DNA of 64,000 nt from Streptomyces sp. NBC_00102 (GCF_026343115.1 NZ_JAPEMC010000001.1:620001-684000); one strand, 5' to 3'. Positions 28,436 to 39,780 are shown, counted from the first letter of the stretch. Notes: generated from the sequence alone by a model not told the origin. Numbers and translations: made by a program.

Positions 28436-29683
28436 CTACCAGGTGACGGGCAGCTCGTAGACGCCGTAGATGACGCCGTCGTGCTTGAAGCGGAGCTGGT
28501 CGACTCCGGTGGCCAGAGCCAGGGTGGGGATGCGCCGGTAGAGGGTGCTGTAGACGACCTGCAGTTCCACCCGGGCCAGCGGCTGGCCGAGGCACTGGTG
28601 GACGCCGAACCCGAAGGCGATGTGACGGCGGGCGTCGCGGGTGAGGTCGAGCCGGTCGGGGTCGGGGAAGAGCTCAGGATCGCGATTGGCGATGTCCGCG
28701 GCGCAGATCACGCCGTCCCCGGCGCGCAGGGTGACGCCGCCGATCTCGATGTCCTCCACCGCCACGCGCAGGCGGCCGAAGTGGACGATGGTCAGGTAGC
28801 GCAGCAGCTCCTCCACCGCGGCGGCGATCTCCTTGGGATCGTCGCCGTCGCGGAGCAGGGCGAGCTGGTCCGGGTGCTGAAGCAGGGCGACCGTGCCGAG
28901 CGCGATCATGTTGGCGGTGGTCTCGTGGCCCGCGGCGAGCAGCAGCGAGCCCATCTCGGCGGCCTCGCGCGCCGTCAGCTCCCCGGTGGCCACGCGCTTG
29001 GTGGCCAGGTCGGAGAGGATGTCGTCGCCGGGCTCGGCCAGCTTGTCGGTCAGCAAGTCCTCCAGGTAGTCGATGAGCGCCTCGGAGGCGGCGATCACCT
29101 CCTGCGGATCACCGTTGCGGCGGACCAGGACTTTGGTGTGCTTCTGGAAGAAGTCGTGCTTCTCGTAGGGCACCCCCAGCAGTTCGCAGATCACCAGGCT
29201 GGGCAGCGGCAGCGCGAACGCTTCGACGAGGTCCACCGGCCCGGGGGCGGCCAGCATGGTGTCCAGCAGATCGTCGACGATGCGCTGGATCGCGGGCCGC
29301 ATCGCCTCCACCTTCTTGATCGCGAAGGGGGCCGTCACCATCCGGCGCAGCCGGGCGTGCCCGGGGTCGTCCATGGTGATGAAGGTCTGACGGGTCCCGG
29401 CCCGGGCCTTCGCCCCGGCGTCGCGGTGGGGATACCCCGGACGGGAGGGGTCGGCGCTGATGCGCGGGTCGCCGAGCAGGGCGCGCACCTGGTCGTGCCG
29501 GGTGATCAGCCAGGGGGCGCTGCCGTCCCACAGGCGCACCCGCGAGATGGGCCCACCGTCCCGCTGTTCCCGCAGCGCGGGGGGCGGGTCGAACGGGCAG
29601 CCGGTCGCCCTGGCCATCGGATACTCGGCGTGGGGGGTCGGCGTCGTCGCGGTGGTCACGGTCTCGGTCTCGGTCTCGGTCAT
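28436..29683 (-). CDS. Cytochrome P450 (CYP105-like)
   Basis: 415 residues. I-helix oxygen-binding motif AGHETTAN, ExxR (EELLRYL), and heme-binding loop FGFGVHQCLGQPLARVEL with the Cys ligand. Like CYP105 enzymes it starts with a Glu/Thr-rich segment and MARATGCPFDPPPAL. It hydroxylates an unidentified substrate with electrons from the adjacent ferredoxin and reductase. GAGGAGG precedes the ATG. First gene of a three-gene operon with two operator-like repeats in its leader. Confidence 0.94.
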   Translation of the reverse strand: MTETETETVTTATTPTPHAEYPMARATGCPFDPPPALREQRDGGPISRVRLWDGSAPWLITRHDQVRALLGDPRISADPSRPGYPHRDAGAKARAGTRQTFITMDDPGHARLRRMVTAPFAIKKVEAMRPAIQRIVDDLLDTMLAAPGPVDLVEAFALPLPSLVICELLGVPYEKHDFFQKHTKVLVRRNGDPQEVIAASEALIDYLEDLLTDKLAEPGDDILSDLATKRVATGELTAREAAEMGSLLLAAGHETTANMIALGTVALLQHPDQLALLRDGDDPKEIAAAVEELLRYLTIVHFGRLRVAVEDIEIGGVTLRAGDGVICAADIANRDPELFPDPDRLDLTRDARRHIAFGFGVHQCLGQPLARVELQVVYSTLYRRIPTLALATGVDQLRFKHDGVIYGVYELPVTW

Positions 29684-29726
29684 GCCTGCCTCCTCGGCAG
29701 AAGGACGTCGGACGGAATCCCTCGCA

Positions 29727-29794
29727 GAACTAGATTCCAGATGCACGGAACTAGATGCCTGGGGCAACGATATTGGCGGAGATCACTCCGTCAA
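29727..29794 (-). promoter_or_regulatory. P450 operon promoter and repeated operator-like element
   Basis: Minus-strand -35 TTGACG (29789-29794) and -10 TATCGT (29767-29772), 16-bp spacer. Just downstream, ATCTAGTTC occurs twice in direct orientation (29727-29735 and 29748-29756), 21 bp apart, i.e. two helical turns. This placement suits repression from the leader by a dimeric regulator that is not encoded in the window. Confidence 0.5.
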
Positions 29795-30066
29795 CAGAGC
29801 CCGTCGGCGCGCCATCGCTATCCGGCCACCCGTCGATCAAGCAGGATGTCCGGCTCTGCGCGCATTGGAGCGGGGGGACGCACCGCGACGGGCGGCGCCG
29901 CCGCGACGGCGCCCGTCTGCCGATTTGGCCTGGACCCGGACCCGGACGTGCCGCTCACGCGTCGCGCCGGGGACGAACCCCTCGCGCGAGCCGCCCGGGG
30001 AGCGTCCCGCCGTACGCTTCCCAGGGCACGGGCGGCCCGTGTCCGGGCTGCCCATAGGCTGCGCCC

Positions 30067-31482
30067 ATGCGGAAGCCGATCCACCCGTCCCCCGCGCGCG
30101 ACCTCGCGCCGCACGAGCGCCTGCTGCTGGGCGACCCCCTGGTCACCGCCGTGGACACGGACGATCCCGAGGTCTGGATCGACCTCGACCGGCGGGTCCG
30201 CGCGACCACCGCACGGGGAGGCCCGCGCACGCCGTCCGGCACCCCGGACGCGGGCACGGCTCCCGGCGCCGCCTCCGCGGGCCCCGGACCCAGTGGGCGC
30301 CCCCTCGCCCCGGACTGGGACGAGAGCGTCCGGGACGTGACCTGGTCCGTCTTCCCGCCGTCCGAGCCGGAGACCGCCCTCGCCCTCTGCCACCACCGGT
30401 GGCAGGTGCGCGAGGCCGCCCTGCCGTTCGCCGCCGGACGTCCCGCCCTGCTCCCGCTGCTGCTCCTCCGGTGCGCGGACGGGCGGACCCCGGTACGGGA
30501 GCGGGCCCGCCGGACGCTCGGCGCGGCCCTGGACGGGCCCCTGGCGGCCGAGCGCGCGGCGGAACTGGTCCCGCTGGCCGTACGGCTGACGCTCCGACTG
30601 CACGGCGGGCCCGGGCTCGCGCTGGTCCTCGGCGCCGCCCGTACGCTTCCGCCCGCGCTGCCCGACCGGTTGCTGGCGAGCCCCCGCCCGAGGGCCCGGC
30701 TGCTCGGCACCGGGCTCTGCCTGGACCGGGGCCTCCTGCCGACCGCCCGGCTCACGGAGCTGGTCCTCACCGCCGAGGACCGGGCCGTCCGCCGGCTCTG
30801 TACCGACGCGCTCCTCGCGCGGGTCGCCGCCGGTGATCCGGACCGCCTCCTCGATCCGCTGCTCACCGCGTCCTCGGCTGCGACCCGGTCCTCGGCGGTG
30901 GCCGCGCTGCACCGGGCGGGCCGCGGCCCGGAGGCGTACGGCCGTCTCGCCGATCCGTCGGCCCGGGTGCGTTCGGCCGCCCGGCTGGTGCTGCGACTGG
31001 AAGGCACGGACCCATGGCCGTACTACCGGGAGCGGTGCTCGGATCCGGCCACGCCCGGGTTGGCACCGGGCGCGGTGTTCGGGCTGGCCGAATCCGGGGC
31101 GGCGGACGCGGCGGATCTGCTCCGGCCGCTGACGCTCCATCCGGAGGGCCGGGTGCGCGCGGCCGCCCTGGCCGGTCTGCGCATGCTGGAAGCGGCCTCC
31201 CCCGAGGAGCTGATGGCCGCCATGGGCGATCCCCATCCGCCGGTGGTGCGCGCCGCCCGCAAGGCGCTGACGCCGTACGTCCTGTTCGTGCCGGAGGAGT
31301 GGCTGGCCTCGCTGGTGGATCCCGCCCGGCCGGTGCACGTCCGCCGGGCCGGTCTCCGGCTGCTGGGCGCGCACGGCCTCGGCCTGCGCAAGCGGGTGCT
31401 GGCGGGGATGGAGGAGGACGAGGACCCGGAGGTCGCCCACGAAGCACAGCGCGCCCGGTACGAGCCGCTGCCGCCCGCCTGA
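30067..31482 (+). CDS. HEAT-repeat protein A
   Basis: 471 residues dominated by short alpha-alpha repeats, e.g. ALCHHRWQVREAALPFAAGR, VRRLCTDALLARVAAGDPD, VRSAARLVLRLEGTDPWPYY, VRAAALAGLRMLEAASPEE. An N-terminal segment (residues 10-45, GDPLVTAVDTDDPEVWIDLD) and a Pro/Gly-rich linker precede the solenoid. No catalytic motif, so a scaffold or adaptor is likely. It is a clear paralogue of the gene at 49864-51342 (same repeat order; both have GAVxGLAESG and the PWPYYRE / TAWYREW element). ATG start; the spacing suggests a leaderless mRNA. Confidence 0.75.
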   Translation: MRKPIHPSPARDLAPHERLLLGDPLVTAVDTDDPEVWIDLDRRVRATTARGGPRTPSGTPDAGTAPGAASAGPGPSGRPLAPDWDESVRDVTWSVFPPSEPETALALCHHRWQVREAALPFAAGRPALLPLLLLRCADGRTPVRERARRTLGAALDGPLAAERAAELVPLAVRLTLRLHGGPGLALVLGAARTLPPALPDRLLASPRPRARLLGTGLCLDRGLLPTARLTELVLTAEDRAVRRLCTDALLARVAAGDPDRLLDPLLTASSAATRSSAVAALHRAGRGPEAYGRLADPSARVRSAARLVLRLEGTDPWPYYRERCSDPATPGLAPGAVFGLAESGAADAADLLRPLTLHPEGRVRAAALAGLRMLEAASPEELMAAMGDPHPPVVRAARKALTPYVLFVPEEWLASLVDPARPVHVRRAGLRLLGAHGLGLRKRVLAGMEEDEDPEVAHEAQRARYEPLPPA

Positions 31483-31555
31483 GCGGAGGAAGCGGGGGCC
31501 TCCGGTGGCCGAAAAGGAAAGGCCACAGAGCCTTCTGATGGCAGATAATCCGCAC

Positions 31556-32155
31556 ATGGGAAAGACCTACGAACGTATCGACGGACGGCTGCGCGCGTTC
31601 ATCGAGGAGCAGCCCCTCTTCTTCACCGCGACCGCCCCCCTGGACGGTGACGGCACGGTCAACCTTTCTCCCAAGGGCGTCAGCGGCTCATTCGCGGTGC
31701 TCGACGGGACGACGGTGGCGTACCTCGACTTCGCCGGAAGCAACTCGGAGACCATCGCCCACTTGCGGGAGAACGGCCGCATCACGCTCATGTGGTGTGC
31801 GTTCCAGGGACCGCCCGACATCGTGCGGGTGCACGGCCGAGGTGAACCGGTCTTCCGCGACGACCCCCGCTTCCCCGGGCTGCTGGCCCGCTTCGACCAG
31901 GTGGACCCGACGCCCCACGGGCTGCGCGCGATCATCGTGGTGACGGCCGAGCTGATCCGTGACACCTGCGGGTTCGCCGTGCCGTTCCTCGCGTACGAGC
32001 GGGACCGGCCCCTGCACGCGGACCGGTTCGCCCGCGAGGACGACGAGAGTCTCGGCGCGTACTTCGAGAAGAAGCCCGACATCGCGACCAGCATCGACGG
32101 CCTGCCCGGCCTGCCGCTTCCGCTGCCGCCGATGCCCGCCCCGGCCGCGCGCTGA
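31556..32155 (+). CDS. Pyridoxamine 5'-phosphate oxidase-family flavoprotein
   Basis: 199 residues: FIEEQPLFFTATAPLDGDGT, VNLSPKGVSGSFAVLD and ITLMWCAFQGPPDIVRVHGRGEPV fit the split beta-barrel FMN-binding fold. The family includes pyridoxamine phosphate oxidases and F420/FMN-dependent reductases, so the substrate is open. The ATG of MGKTYERIDG is chosen because homology begins there; in-frame starts 6 and 17 codons earlier are possible. A GTGGCC/GGCCAC inverted repeat just upstream (31505-31526) may end the preceding gene. Confidence 0.82.
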   Translation: MGKTYERIDGRLRAFIEEQPLFFTATAPLDGDGTVNLSPKGVSGSFAVLDGTTVAYLDFAGSNSETIAHLRENGRITLMWCAFQGPPDIVRVHGRGEPVFRDDPRFPGLLARFDQVDPTPHGLRAIIVVTAELIRDTCGFAVPFLAYERDRPLHADRFAREDDESLGAYFEKKPDIATSIDGLPGLPLPLPPMPAPAAR

Positions 32156-32275
32156 GGGACGCCTCCCAGGACTTTTCCCCGCGTCTTTCCCCGGGTCTTT
32201 CCCCGGGACGCTGCCCTGGACCGTACGGAGCACTCCGGTGGAGACGTGTTCCCCGCCGCCCGTACGGTCCGGAGC

Positions 32276-32986
32276 ATGCGCGTATCCCTGGTGACCCTGT
32301 CCGTCCTGCTGGCCCTCACGGGCTCCGTCTCGGCGGCGGCGCCACCCGCCGGTGGCGCCCGGCCTACCCCCGAGAGGCTGGCCGACACGGGCGGCGGCCG
32401 GCAGCTGATCGTCGCCGAGGCCCCGGAGGCCGGGTCCACCACCGGCACGCTCACCTGGTGGGAGCTGCGGCGGGGGCGGTGGGTGGAGGCGGGTTCGGCG
32501 CCTGCCCGGTTCGGGGCGGCGGGGCTGACCGAGGGGCGTACCCGGCGCCAGGGCACGAACACCACCCCGACAGGGCTGTACGGCCTCCCCTTCGCCTTCG
32601 GTCTCCGGGCCGCCCCGGCCGGTACGGCGTACCCGTACCGCAGGGTGACGGACGGCTCGTGGTGGTGCCAGGACAACGGGGCTCGTGCGTACAACCGGTG
32701 GGTGGAGCCGCTGCCGGACGACTGCCGGGCCTCGGAGTCGGAACACCTGGTCACGTACACGACGCAGTACGCCCGGGCGATGGTGATCGGCTTCAACTAC
32801 GCGAAGCCGGTACGGGGCAGGGGCGCCGGCATCTTCCTGCACGTCGACGGGGCGGGGGCGACGGCCGGCTGCGTCTCGGTGCCCGCGGAGGCGATGGACC
32901 GCGTTCTGGCCTGGGCCGACCCGGCGAAGCGCCCGCACATCGCGATCGGCACCCGGGCCGGGGAGCTCGCGGTCACCGGCTACTGA
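32276..32986 (+). CDS. Secreted L,D-transpeptidase-like (YkuD) protein
   Basis: 236 residues: signal peptide MRVSLVTLSVLLALTGSVSA, a mid-region GTNTTPTGLYGLPFAFG, and the catalytic block HVDGAGATAGCVSVPAEAM, in which His and Cys match the YkuD HxG...GC pattern. These enzymes cross-link peptidoglycan peptides outside the cell. The Arg that usually follows the catalytic Cys (GCxR) is replaced here by Ser-Val, as in several actinomycete relatives. The start is the ATG of MRVSLVTL. Confidence 0.8.
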   Translation: MRVSLVTLSVLLALTGSVSAAAPPAGGARPTPERLADTGGGRQLIVAEAPEAGSTTGTLTWWELRRGRWVEAGSAPARFGAAGLTEGRTRRQGTNTTPTGLYGLPFAFGLRAAPAGTAYPYRRVTDGSWWCQDNGARAYNRWVEPLPDDCRASESEHLVTYTTQYARAMVIGFNYAKPVRGRGAGIFLHVDGAGATAGCVSVPAEAMDRVLAWADPAKRPHIAIGTRAGELAVTGY

Positions 32987-33004
32987 CGTTCCCACGACGC
33001 CGAC

Positions 33005-33035
33005 GAGCCCGGTCCGCGGGTGACGGACCGGGCTC
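33005..33035. terminator. Bidirectional terminator between the YkuD gene and argR
   Basis: Perfect 12-bp stem GAGCCCGGTCCG / CGGACCGGGCTC, 7-nt loop, between two convergent genes, 19 nt after one stop and 39 nt after the other. Confidence 0.85.
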
Positions 33036-33073
33036 GGGTGTGCGGGGCGCGGGTGAACACCGCGCCGGTCGCC

Positions 33074-33610
33074 TCAGCGTTCGTTCTGCGCGAGACGCAG
33101 CAGGTGGTCGGCGAGGGCCTGACCGCCCGCCGCGTCGCGGCTGATCAGCATCAGCGTGTCGTCCCCGGCGATCGTGCCGAGGACGTCGTGGAGTTCGGCC
33201 TGGTCGATGGCCGAGGCGAGGAACTGCGCGGCGCCCGGGGGTGTGCGCAGGACGACGAGATTGGCCGAGGCCTCCGCGGAGATGAGCAGTTCCGAGGAGA
33301 GCCGCCGCATCCGCTCCTCCTTGGCGGACCCGCCCAGCGGTGCCTGCGGGGTACGGAAACCGCCCTCGCTCGGCACGGCGTAGATGAGCTCCCCACCGGT
33401 GTTGCGGATCTTGACCGCGCCCAGCTCGTCGAGGTCGCGGGAGAGCGTCGCCTGGGTGACGCTCAGCCCGTCGTCGGCGAGGAGCTTGGCCAGCTGGCTC
33501 TGCGAGCGCACCGGCTGCCGGTTCAGGATGTCCACGATCCGGCGGTGGCGTGCCGTGCGGGTCTGCGGCACGGAGGGGCCTCCGTGCTCGTTGTCCTGCG
33601 CCTCGGTCAT
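33074..33610 (-). CDS. argR: Arginine repressor
   Basis: 178 residues: N-terminal winged helix-turn-helix ([38 protein letters not shown]), then the hexamerisation/arginine-binding domain ([33 protein letters not shown]). With bound arginine it represses arg operons. Last gene of argCJBDR, 25 nt after argD. The ArgR-type DNA elements at the argC and argH promoters are the expected targets. Confidence 0.96.
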   Translation of the reverse strand: MTEAQDNEHGGPSVPQTRTARHRRIVDILNRQPVRSQSQLAKLLADDGLSVTQATLSRDLDELGAVKIRNTGGELIYAVPSEGGFRTPQAPLGGSAKEERMRRLSSELLISAEASANLVVLRTPPGAAQFLASAIDQAELHDVLGTIAGDDTLMLISRDAAGGQALADHLLRLAQNER

Positions 33611-33635
33611 CGTCGTCGCCTCATTCTCCGCCTTG

Positions 33636-34841
33636 TCATGCTCCGGGTTCTCCGTCGCCCTTGCCCGGGTTCGCCGTGTCCAGCGCGCCCCGCAGGATGG
33701 CCAGGAACGCGTCCACCTCCGCGTCGCCGATGATCAGCGGCGGCATCAGCCGTACGACATCGGGCGCGGGGGCGTTGACCAGGAGTCCCGCTTCCTGGGC
33801 CGCCTGCTGCACCTGCTGCGCGTGGGGCCCCGTGAGCACGATACCCAGCAGCAGGCCGGAGCCTCGGACGTGGGAGACCAGGGGGTGTCCGAGCCCCTCG
33901 ACCTCGTCCCGGATGCGCTCACCGAGCCGCTTGACGCTGTCGAGCGCGCCGTCCGCCGCCAGGGTGTCCAGCACGGCGAGGCCGGCCGCGCAGGCGATCG
34001 GGTTGCCGCCGAAGGTGGTGCCGTGGTGCCCCGGCTTCAGCAGGTCGGCCGCGGCACCGAAGGCGACGGTGACACCGAGCGGCAGCCCGCCGCCGATGCC
34101 CTTGGCGAGGGTGACGATGTCGGGCTCGACGTCCTCGTGGGCCTGGTACTCGAACCAGGTGCCGCACCGGCCGACACCGGTCTGCACCTCGTCGAGGACG
34201 AGCAGGGTGCCGGTGGCCCGGGTGATCTCGCGGGCGGCGGAGAGGTAGCCCTTGGGCGGGACGACCACGCCCTTCTCGCCCTGGATGGGCTCGATGATCA
34301 CGAGCGCGGTGTCGGTGGTGACGGCGGCCCGGAGCGCTTCCACGTCTCCGTACGGCACGTGGGTGACCTCGGCGGGCAGCGGCAGGAACGGGTCCCGCTT
34401 CTTCGCCTGTCCGGTGAGGGCCAGCGCGCCCATGGTCCGGCCGTGGAAGCCACCGGTGGTGGCGACCATGCCGGTCCGGCCGGTGAGCCGGCCGATCTTG
34501 AAGGCGGCTTCGTTGGCCTCGGCGCCGGAGTTGGCGAAGTAGACCCGTCCGCTCCGGCCGAAGAGCTGGAGCAGCCGCTCGGCGAGCGCGACGGGCGGCT
34601 CGGCGATGAAGAGGTTGGAGACGTGCCCGAGGGAGGCGATCTGCGTGGAGACCGCCTCGACGACCGCGGGGTGGGCGTGGCCCAGCGCGTTCACCGCGAT
34701 ACCGCCGACGAAGTCGAGGTACTCCTTGCCGTCGGCGTCCCAGACCCGGGCGCCCTCGCCCCGGACGAGGGGGATCTGCGGCGTGCCGTAGTTGTCCATC
34801 AGCGAGTCGCTCCACCGCTGACCGAGTTCCGCGTTCGTCAT
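33636..34841 (-). CDS. argD: Acetylornithine aminotransferase
   Basis: 401 residues, class III PLP aminotransferase: [69 protein letters not shown], and the PLP lysine segment [16 protein letters not shown]. It converts N-acetylglutamate semialdehyde to N-acetylornithine. ATG overlaps the argB stop (ATGA). Confidence 0.97.
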   Translation of the reverse strand: MTNAELGQRWSDSLMDNYGTPQIPLVRGEGARVWDADGKEYLDFVGGIAVNALGHAHPAVVEAVSTQIASLGHVSNLFIAEPPVALAERLLQLFGRSGRVYFANSGAEANEAAFKIGRLTGRTGMVATTGGFHGRTMGALALTGQAKKRDPFLPLPAEVTHVPYGDVEALRAAVTTDTALVIIEPIQGEKGVVVPPKGYLSAAREITRATGTLLVLDEVQTGVGRCGTWFEYQAHEDVEPDIVTLAKGIGGGLPLGVTVAFGAAADLLKPGHHGTTFGGNPIACAAGLAVLDTLAADGALDSVKRLGERIRDEVEGLGHPLVSHVRGSGLLLGIVLTGPHAQQVQQAAQEAGLLVNAPAPDVVRLMPPLIIGDAEVDAFLAILRGALDTANPGKGDGEPGA

Positions 34842-35818
34842 GCTGACCCCTCCGTGTCCGTACCCGGCTCTGCCGCCGTGTCCGTGTCCGGCACGACCAT
34901 CGTGCCGACGCCTTCGTCCGTGAAGATCTCCAGCAGGATCGCGTGCTGGACGCGGCCGTCGATGACCCTGGCGGTCTCGACGCCGTTGCGTACCGCGTAC
35001 AGGCAGCCCTGCATCTTCGGGACCATGCCGCTGGACAGCTCGGGCAGGAGCTTCTCCAGCTCGGTCGCGGTGATGCGGCTGATCACGTCGTCGCTGTTCG
35101 GCCAGTCCTCGTAGAGCCCCTCGACGTCGGTGAGGACCATCAGCGTCTCGGCGTTCAGCGCGGCGGCCAGGGCGGCGGCGGCGGTGTCGGCGTTGACGTT
35201 GTAGACGTGGTTGTCGTCGGCGGAGCGCGCGATCGAGGAGATGACCGGGATGCGGCCGTCGGCCAGCAGCGCCTCTATGGCCCCGGTGTCGATCTCGGTG
35301 ATCTCGCCGACCCGGCCGATGTCGACGAGTTCGCCGTCGACGGTGGGCCGGTGCTGGACGGCGGTCATGGTGCGGGCGTCCTCACCGGTCATGCCGACGG
35401 CGAGCGGGCCGTGCTGGTTGAGCAGACCGACGAGCTCGCGCTGCACCTGTCCGGCCAGGACCATGCGGACGACGTCCATCGCCTCGGGCGTGGTGACCCG
35501 CAGTCCGGCCTTGAACTCGCTGACCAGGCCCTGCTTGTCGAGCTGGGCGTTGATCTGCGGTCCGCCGCCGTGCACGACTACGGGCTTGAGGCCGGCCTGC
35601 CGCAGGAAGACGACGTCCTGGGCGAAGGCGGCCTTCAGCTCGTCGTCGATCATGGCGTTGCCGCCGAACTTGATGACCACGATCCGGCCGTTGTGCCGGG
35701 TCAGCCAGGGCAGCGCTTCGATGAGGATCTGGGCCTTCGGGAGGGCGGTGTGCTTCCGGGCCGTGCTCTTCTCGGCGCCCGTGTTCTTCTTGGCGCCCGC
35801 GTTCTTCGCGTCGCTCAT
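34838..35818 (-). CDS. argB: Acetylglutamate kinase
   Basis: 326 residues: [48 protein letters not shown] and [18 protein letters not shown]. It phosphorylates N-acetylglutamate. An Ala/Lys-rich N-terminal extension ([17 protein letters not shown]) of about 25 residues is present. Its length and an arginine-binding region suggest feedback control by arginine, as in other hexameric ArgB. Start and stop overlap argJ and argD by 4 nt each. Confidence 0.96.
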   Translation of the reverse strand: MSDAKNAGAKKNTGAEKSTARKHTALPKAQILIEALPWLTRHNGRIVVIKFGGNAMIDDELKAAFAQDVVFLRQAGLKPVVVHGGGPQINAQLDKQGLVSEFKAGLRVTTPEAMDVVRMVLAGQVQRELVGLLNQHGPLAVGMTGEDARTMTAVQHRPTVDGELVDIGRVGEITEIDTGAIEALLADGRIPVISSIARSADDNHVYNVNADTAAAALAAALNAETLMVLTDVEGLYEDWPNSDDVISRITATELEKLLPELSSGMVPKMQGCLYAVRNGVETARVIDGRVQHAILLEIFTDEGVGTMVVPDTDTAAEPGTDTEGSA

Positions 35819-36969
35819 GAGCTGTACGCGCTGTTCTCGTGGACGTACTCGGCGGTGAGGTCGTTCGCCCAGATGACGGCCGACTCGGTGCCCGCGGAGA
35901 GGTCGGCGGTGATCCTGACCTCGCGGTAGCGCATGTCGACGAGGTCGCGGTCGTCGCCCACGCTGCCGTTCTTGCAGACCCAGACGTCGTTGATGGCGAC
36001 GTTCAGCTGGTCGGGGTCGAAGGCGGCCCGGGTGGTGCCGATCGCGGAGAGGACACGGCCCCAGTTGGGGTCCTCGCCGTGGATGGCGCACTTGAGGAGG
36101 TTGTTGCGGGCGATGGAGCGGCCCACCTCGACGGCGTCGTCCTCGGTCGCGGCCCCCACGACCTCGATCCGGATGTCCTTGGAGGCGCCTTCGGCGTCGC
36201 CGATGAGCTGGCGGGCGAGGTCGCCGCAGACGGCCTGTACGGCGGCGGAGAACGCGTCCTGGTCCGGGGTGATACCGCTCGCGCCGGAGGCGAGGAGCAG
36301 CACGGTGTCGTTGGTCGACATGCAGCCGTCCGAGTCGACCCGGTCGAAGGTGGTGCGGGTGGCGTCGCGCAGGGCGGCGTCCAGCGCGGACGCCTCGACG
36401 TCGGCGTCCGTGGTGAGCACGACGAGCATGGTGGCGAGGCCCGGGGCGAGCATGCCCGCGCCCTTGGCCATGCCGCCGACGGTCCAGCCCTCGCCGCCGG
36501 CCACGGCGGTCTTGTGGACGGTGTCGGTGGTCTTGATGGCGATGGCGGCGTCCCGGCCGCCGTCCTCGCTGAGGGCCGCGGCGGCGGTGCCGATCCCGGC
36601 GAGCAGCTTGTCCATCGGGAGCAGCGTGCCGATGAGCCCGGTGGAGCAGACGGCGATCTCGCCGGCACTGTGGCCTTCGAGGACCTCGGCCGCCTTCTCG
36701 GCGGTGGCGTGCGTGTCCTGGAAGCCCTTGGGTCCCGTACAGGCGTTGGCGCCACCGGAGTTGAGGACGACTGCGGAGACCTCGCCGCCCTTGAGGACCT
36801 GCTGGGACCAGAGGACGGGTGCGGCCTTGACGCGGTTGGAGGTGAAGACTCCCGCGGCGGCGCGGCGCGGCCCGAGGTTGACCACGAGGGCCAGGTCCGG
36901 GTTGCCGCTCTCCTTGATCCCGGCGGCGATGCCCGCCGCCTGGAATCCCTGTGCTGCCGTGACGCTCAC
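35815..36969 (-). CDS. argJ: Bifunctional ornithine acetyltransferase / N-acetylglutamate synthase
   Basis: 384 residues. The self-cleavage site is [25 protein letters not shown], with the conserved Thr that becomes the catalytic N-terminus after autoproteolysis. It moves the acetyl group from acetylornithine to glutamate, closing the acetyl cycle. GTG start with GAGGAG upstream. It lies between argC and argB. Confidence 0.97.
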   Translation of the reverse strand: MSVTAAQGFQAAGIAAGIKESGNPDLALVVNLGPRRAAAGVFTSNRVKAAPVLWSQQVLKGGEVSAVVLNSGGANACTGPKGFQDTHATAEKAAEVLEGHSAGEIAVCSTGLIGTLLPMDKLLAGIGTAAAALSEDGGRDAAIAIKTTDTVHKTAVAGGEGWTVGGMAKGAGMLAPGLATMLVVLTTDADVEASALDAALRDATRTTFDRVDSDGCMSTNDTVLLLASGASGITPDQDAFSAAVQAVCGDLARQLIGDAEGASKDIRIEVVGAATEDDAVEVGRSIARNNLLKCAIHGEDPNWGRVLSAIGTTRAAFDPDQLNVAINDVWVCKNGSVGDDRDLVDMRYREVRITADLSAGTESAVIWANDLTAEYVHENSAYSS

Positions 36970-37090
36970 TGCATCTCCTCGTTCGCTTCTCCGCCCGCGC
37001 GGTGCGGCGCAGCGGGGGTTTCCGTGGTGGTCCGGGACCGGGCGTCCGTACGCCCGGTGCCCGGGGTGGGTGCGGCCGGGCGCCGGTCGG

Positions 37091-38206
<1,116 letters not shown>

Positions 38207-38210
38207 CTAG

Positions 38211-38240
38211 TTGGCACATGGAGAGCGTTTGTTGGCACAT
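38211..38240. repeat. Direct repeat TTGGCACAT, possible IS end remnant
   Basis: TTGGCACAT occurs at 38211-38219 and 38232-38240, 21 bp apart. Short spaced direct repeats near an end are a feature of IS21-type elements. There is no transposase here, so this may be a scar of the event that brought in the accessory operon. Confidence 0.35.
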
Positions 38241-38459
38241 TTCGGTCCCGTAACGCTGAGTAGCTAGCCGGGCCGGCCTGGGGGCGATCGGCTGGACACA
38301 ACACCCGCTGCCTCCGCACAGGGGCCGGTCAGCCCGTCAGAGCGGCGATGAACCGTACAGTGCGCCGCCGACGGGCAGCTCCAGAAGATCCGGTGTCGCG
38401 GCCACCGCCGCGCTATGCCGGGGAGTCCCCCCGGCACTCTTGACCGTTGGTGCCTGCGG
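38241..38459. other. Non-coding edge of the accessory region
   Basis: About 220 nt between the repeats and the GIY-YIG-like fragment; no gene seen. Base composition is mixed, with stretches less GC-rich than the arg genes. Confidence 0.4.
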
Positions 38460-38792
38460 TCAGCCAGTCAATGCCCTGACTTCCTTGTCCACGGAGTCGG
38501 CAGCAGGGGTCAGGTCCCCATCGAGCGAGTCCAGTATCAGTCCAAGGGCAGCCTGCGGGTAGTACTCGCGCCCGTGCAGCGGCCGATGGCCTGCACCCTT
38601 GAGGCGTGCCAACATCCCGTTCTCCGCCTCTCGGGCAACCCCCTCGGGAAGGCCAGTGAAGAGCCGGTGCCGGGTGTTGTAGCCGTCGCGGGCGTGCCGC
38701 GACAATCGGACCTCTCCATCTCCGTTGCTGATGCCAAACTTGACCCCCGGCTTACCAATCACCCGGTCTGTGCCCGTCACGACGTAGAGCAC
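38460..38792 (-). pseudogene. GIY-YIG-like (T5orf172/MUG113-type) nuclease fragment
   Basis: About 110 residues: VLYVVTGTDRV, VKFGISNGDGEVRLSRHAR, EAENGMLARLKG and HGREYYP match the GIY-YIG pattern of phage-type nucleases: Tyr-rich first strand, KFGI, an Arg on the helix, a late Glu, and GREYY. The only start inside the homologous part is a GTG directly at its beginning. Upstream sequence belongs to an oppositely oriented helicase remnant. The N-terminus is therefore probably lost, and this looks like a relic. Confidence 0.5.
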
Positions 38793-38822
38793 GTCCTTCG
38801 GCTTGGCGGCCCGCTCGCTGGC

Positions 38823-39479
38823 GAAGCCAACCGCTGGCTCACCCTCAGCAACGCACCCATCCGGCTGACCGGGACGCCTGGCATTCCCACCACGATCGGG
38901 CCCCGCTCGGCTCATCCGGATGTGGTGCTGTGCCGGACCAACATCGGGGCAATGACCGAAGTCCTGTCCCTCATCGCGTCCGGCACCAGAACGGCGCTGG
39001 TGGGCGGCGGTGACTCACTGCGCGCCCTGGCATGGGCCGCCCTCGACCTCATCCAGGGACGCCGCGCCCACCATCCCGAGCTTGTGCTCTTCGCCACCTG
39101 GACGGCCCTGCGCGACTACGCCGAGCACGACCCTGCCGGAAGCGACCTGCAGCCCTTCGCCAACCTCATCGACGAGTACGGCCCAGACGCAATTTTGCGC
39201 GCACTGGACCGTCTCGTCGCCGAAGACAGCGCAGAGGTCACCGTTTCCACTGCCCATAAAGCCAAGGGCCGGGAATGGGCACGGGTGCGCATCGCACCCG
39301 ACTTCACACCGCCCACCGACACCGACGAGGTCGACGCCCAAGGTCAACCCGTTCCCAAACCCGTCGACGAGGCAGAGGCCCGCCTGGCATACGTTGCTGT
39401 CACCCGGGCCCGCCACCACCTAGACCCCATCGGCCTGGCCTGGATCCACCAGCACCCCGACAATCCCTGGTCAGGGTGA
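38823..39479 (+). pseudogene. 5'-truncated UvrD/Rep-type helicase remnant
   Basis: About 218 residues match only the C-terminal third of Streptomyces UvrD-family helicases: EANRWLTLSNAPIRLTG, VVLCRTNIGAMTEV, VTVSTAHKAKGREW (motif V region) and LAYVAVTRARHHLD (motif VI). Walker A and B motifs are absent. The homology begins abruptly about 30 bp from the GIY-YIG-like fragment, with no start codon or ribosome binding site. This is a deletion or insertion scar. Confidence 0.75.
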
Positions 39480-39610
39480 CACTGCGATACGGACGATGCC
39501 ATGCTGCGGGTCGGCGGCGCAGCTGTTGAGACGCGGATGCGGTCTGGCAAAGCCGGATGGGCGACGAGGGCAGTCAGTCCGTGACGGCACGGCCTGGCGG
39601 CCCGGGCGTC

Positions 39611-39645
39611 GCCGACTCCCTAGCGCTCTACTCAGGGGAGTCGGC
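39611..39645 (-). terminator. Hairpin after the HNH gene
   Basis: Perfect 10-bp stem GCCGACTCCC / GGGAGTCGGC with a 15-nt loop, about 135 nt beyond the stop of the last gene of the defence operon. It may end that transcript, or the helicase remnant on the other strand. Confidence 0.45.
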
Positions 39646-39780
39646 CGGGACTCAGGCTCCTTGCCGGGTCGCCGTCGCGCCCTGCATGATGCCTGTACGG
39701 AGTACGGGATTGTCGTGTCGTCTCCAATGAGGGCCCATCGCAGCGCACCCACCTGGGTGCGCTTCCCGGCCGTGCCATCG

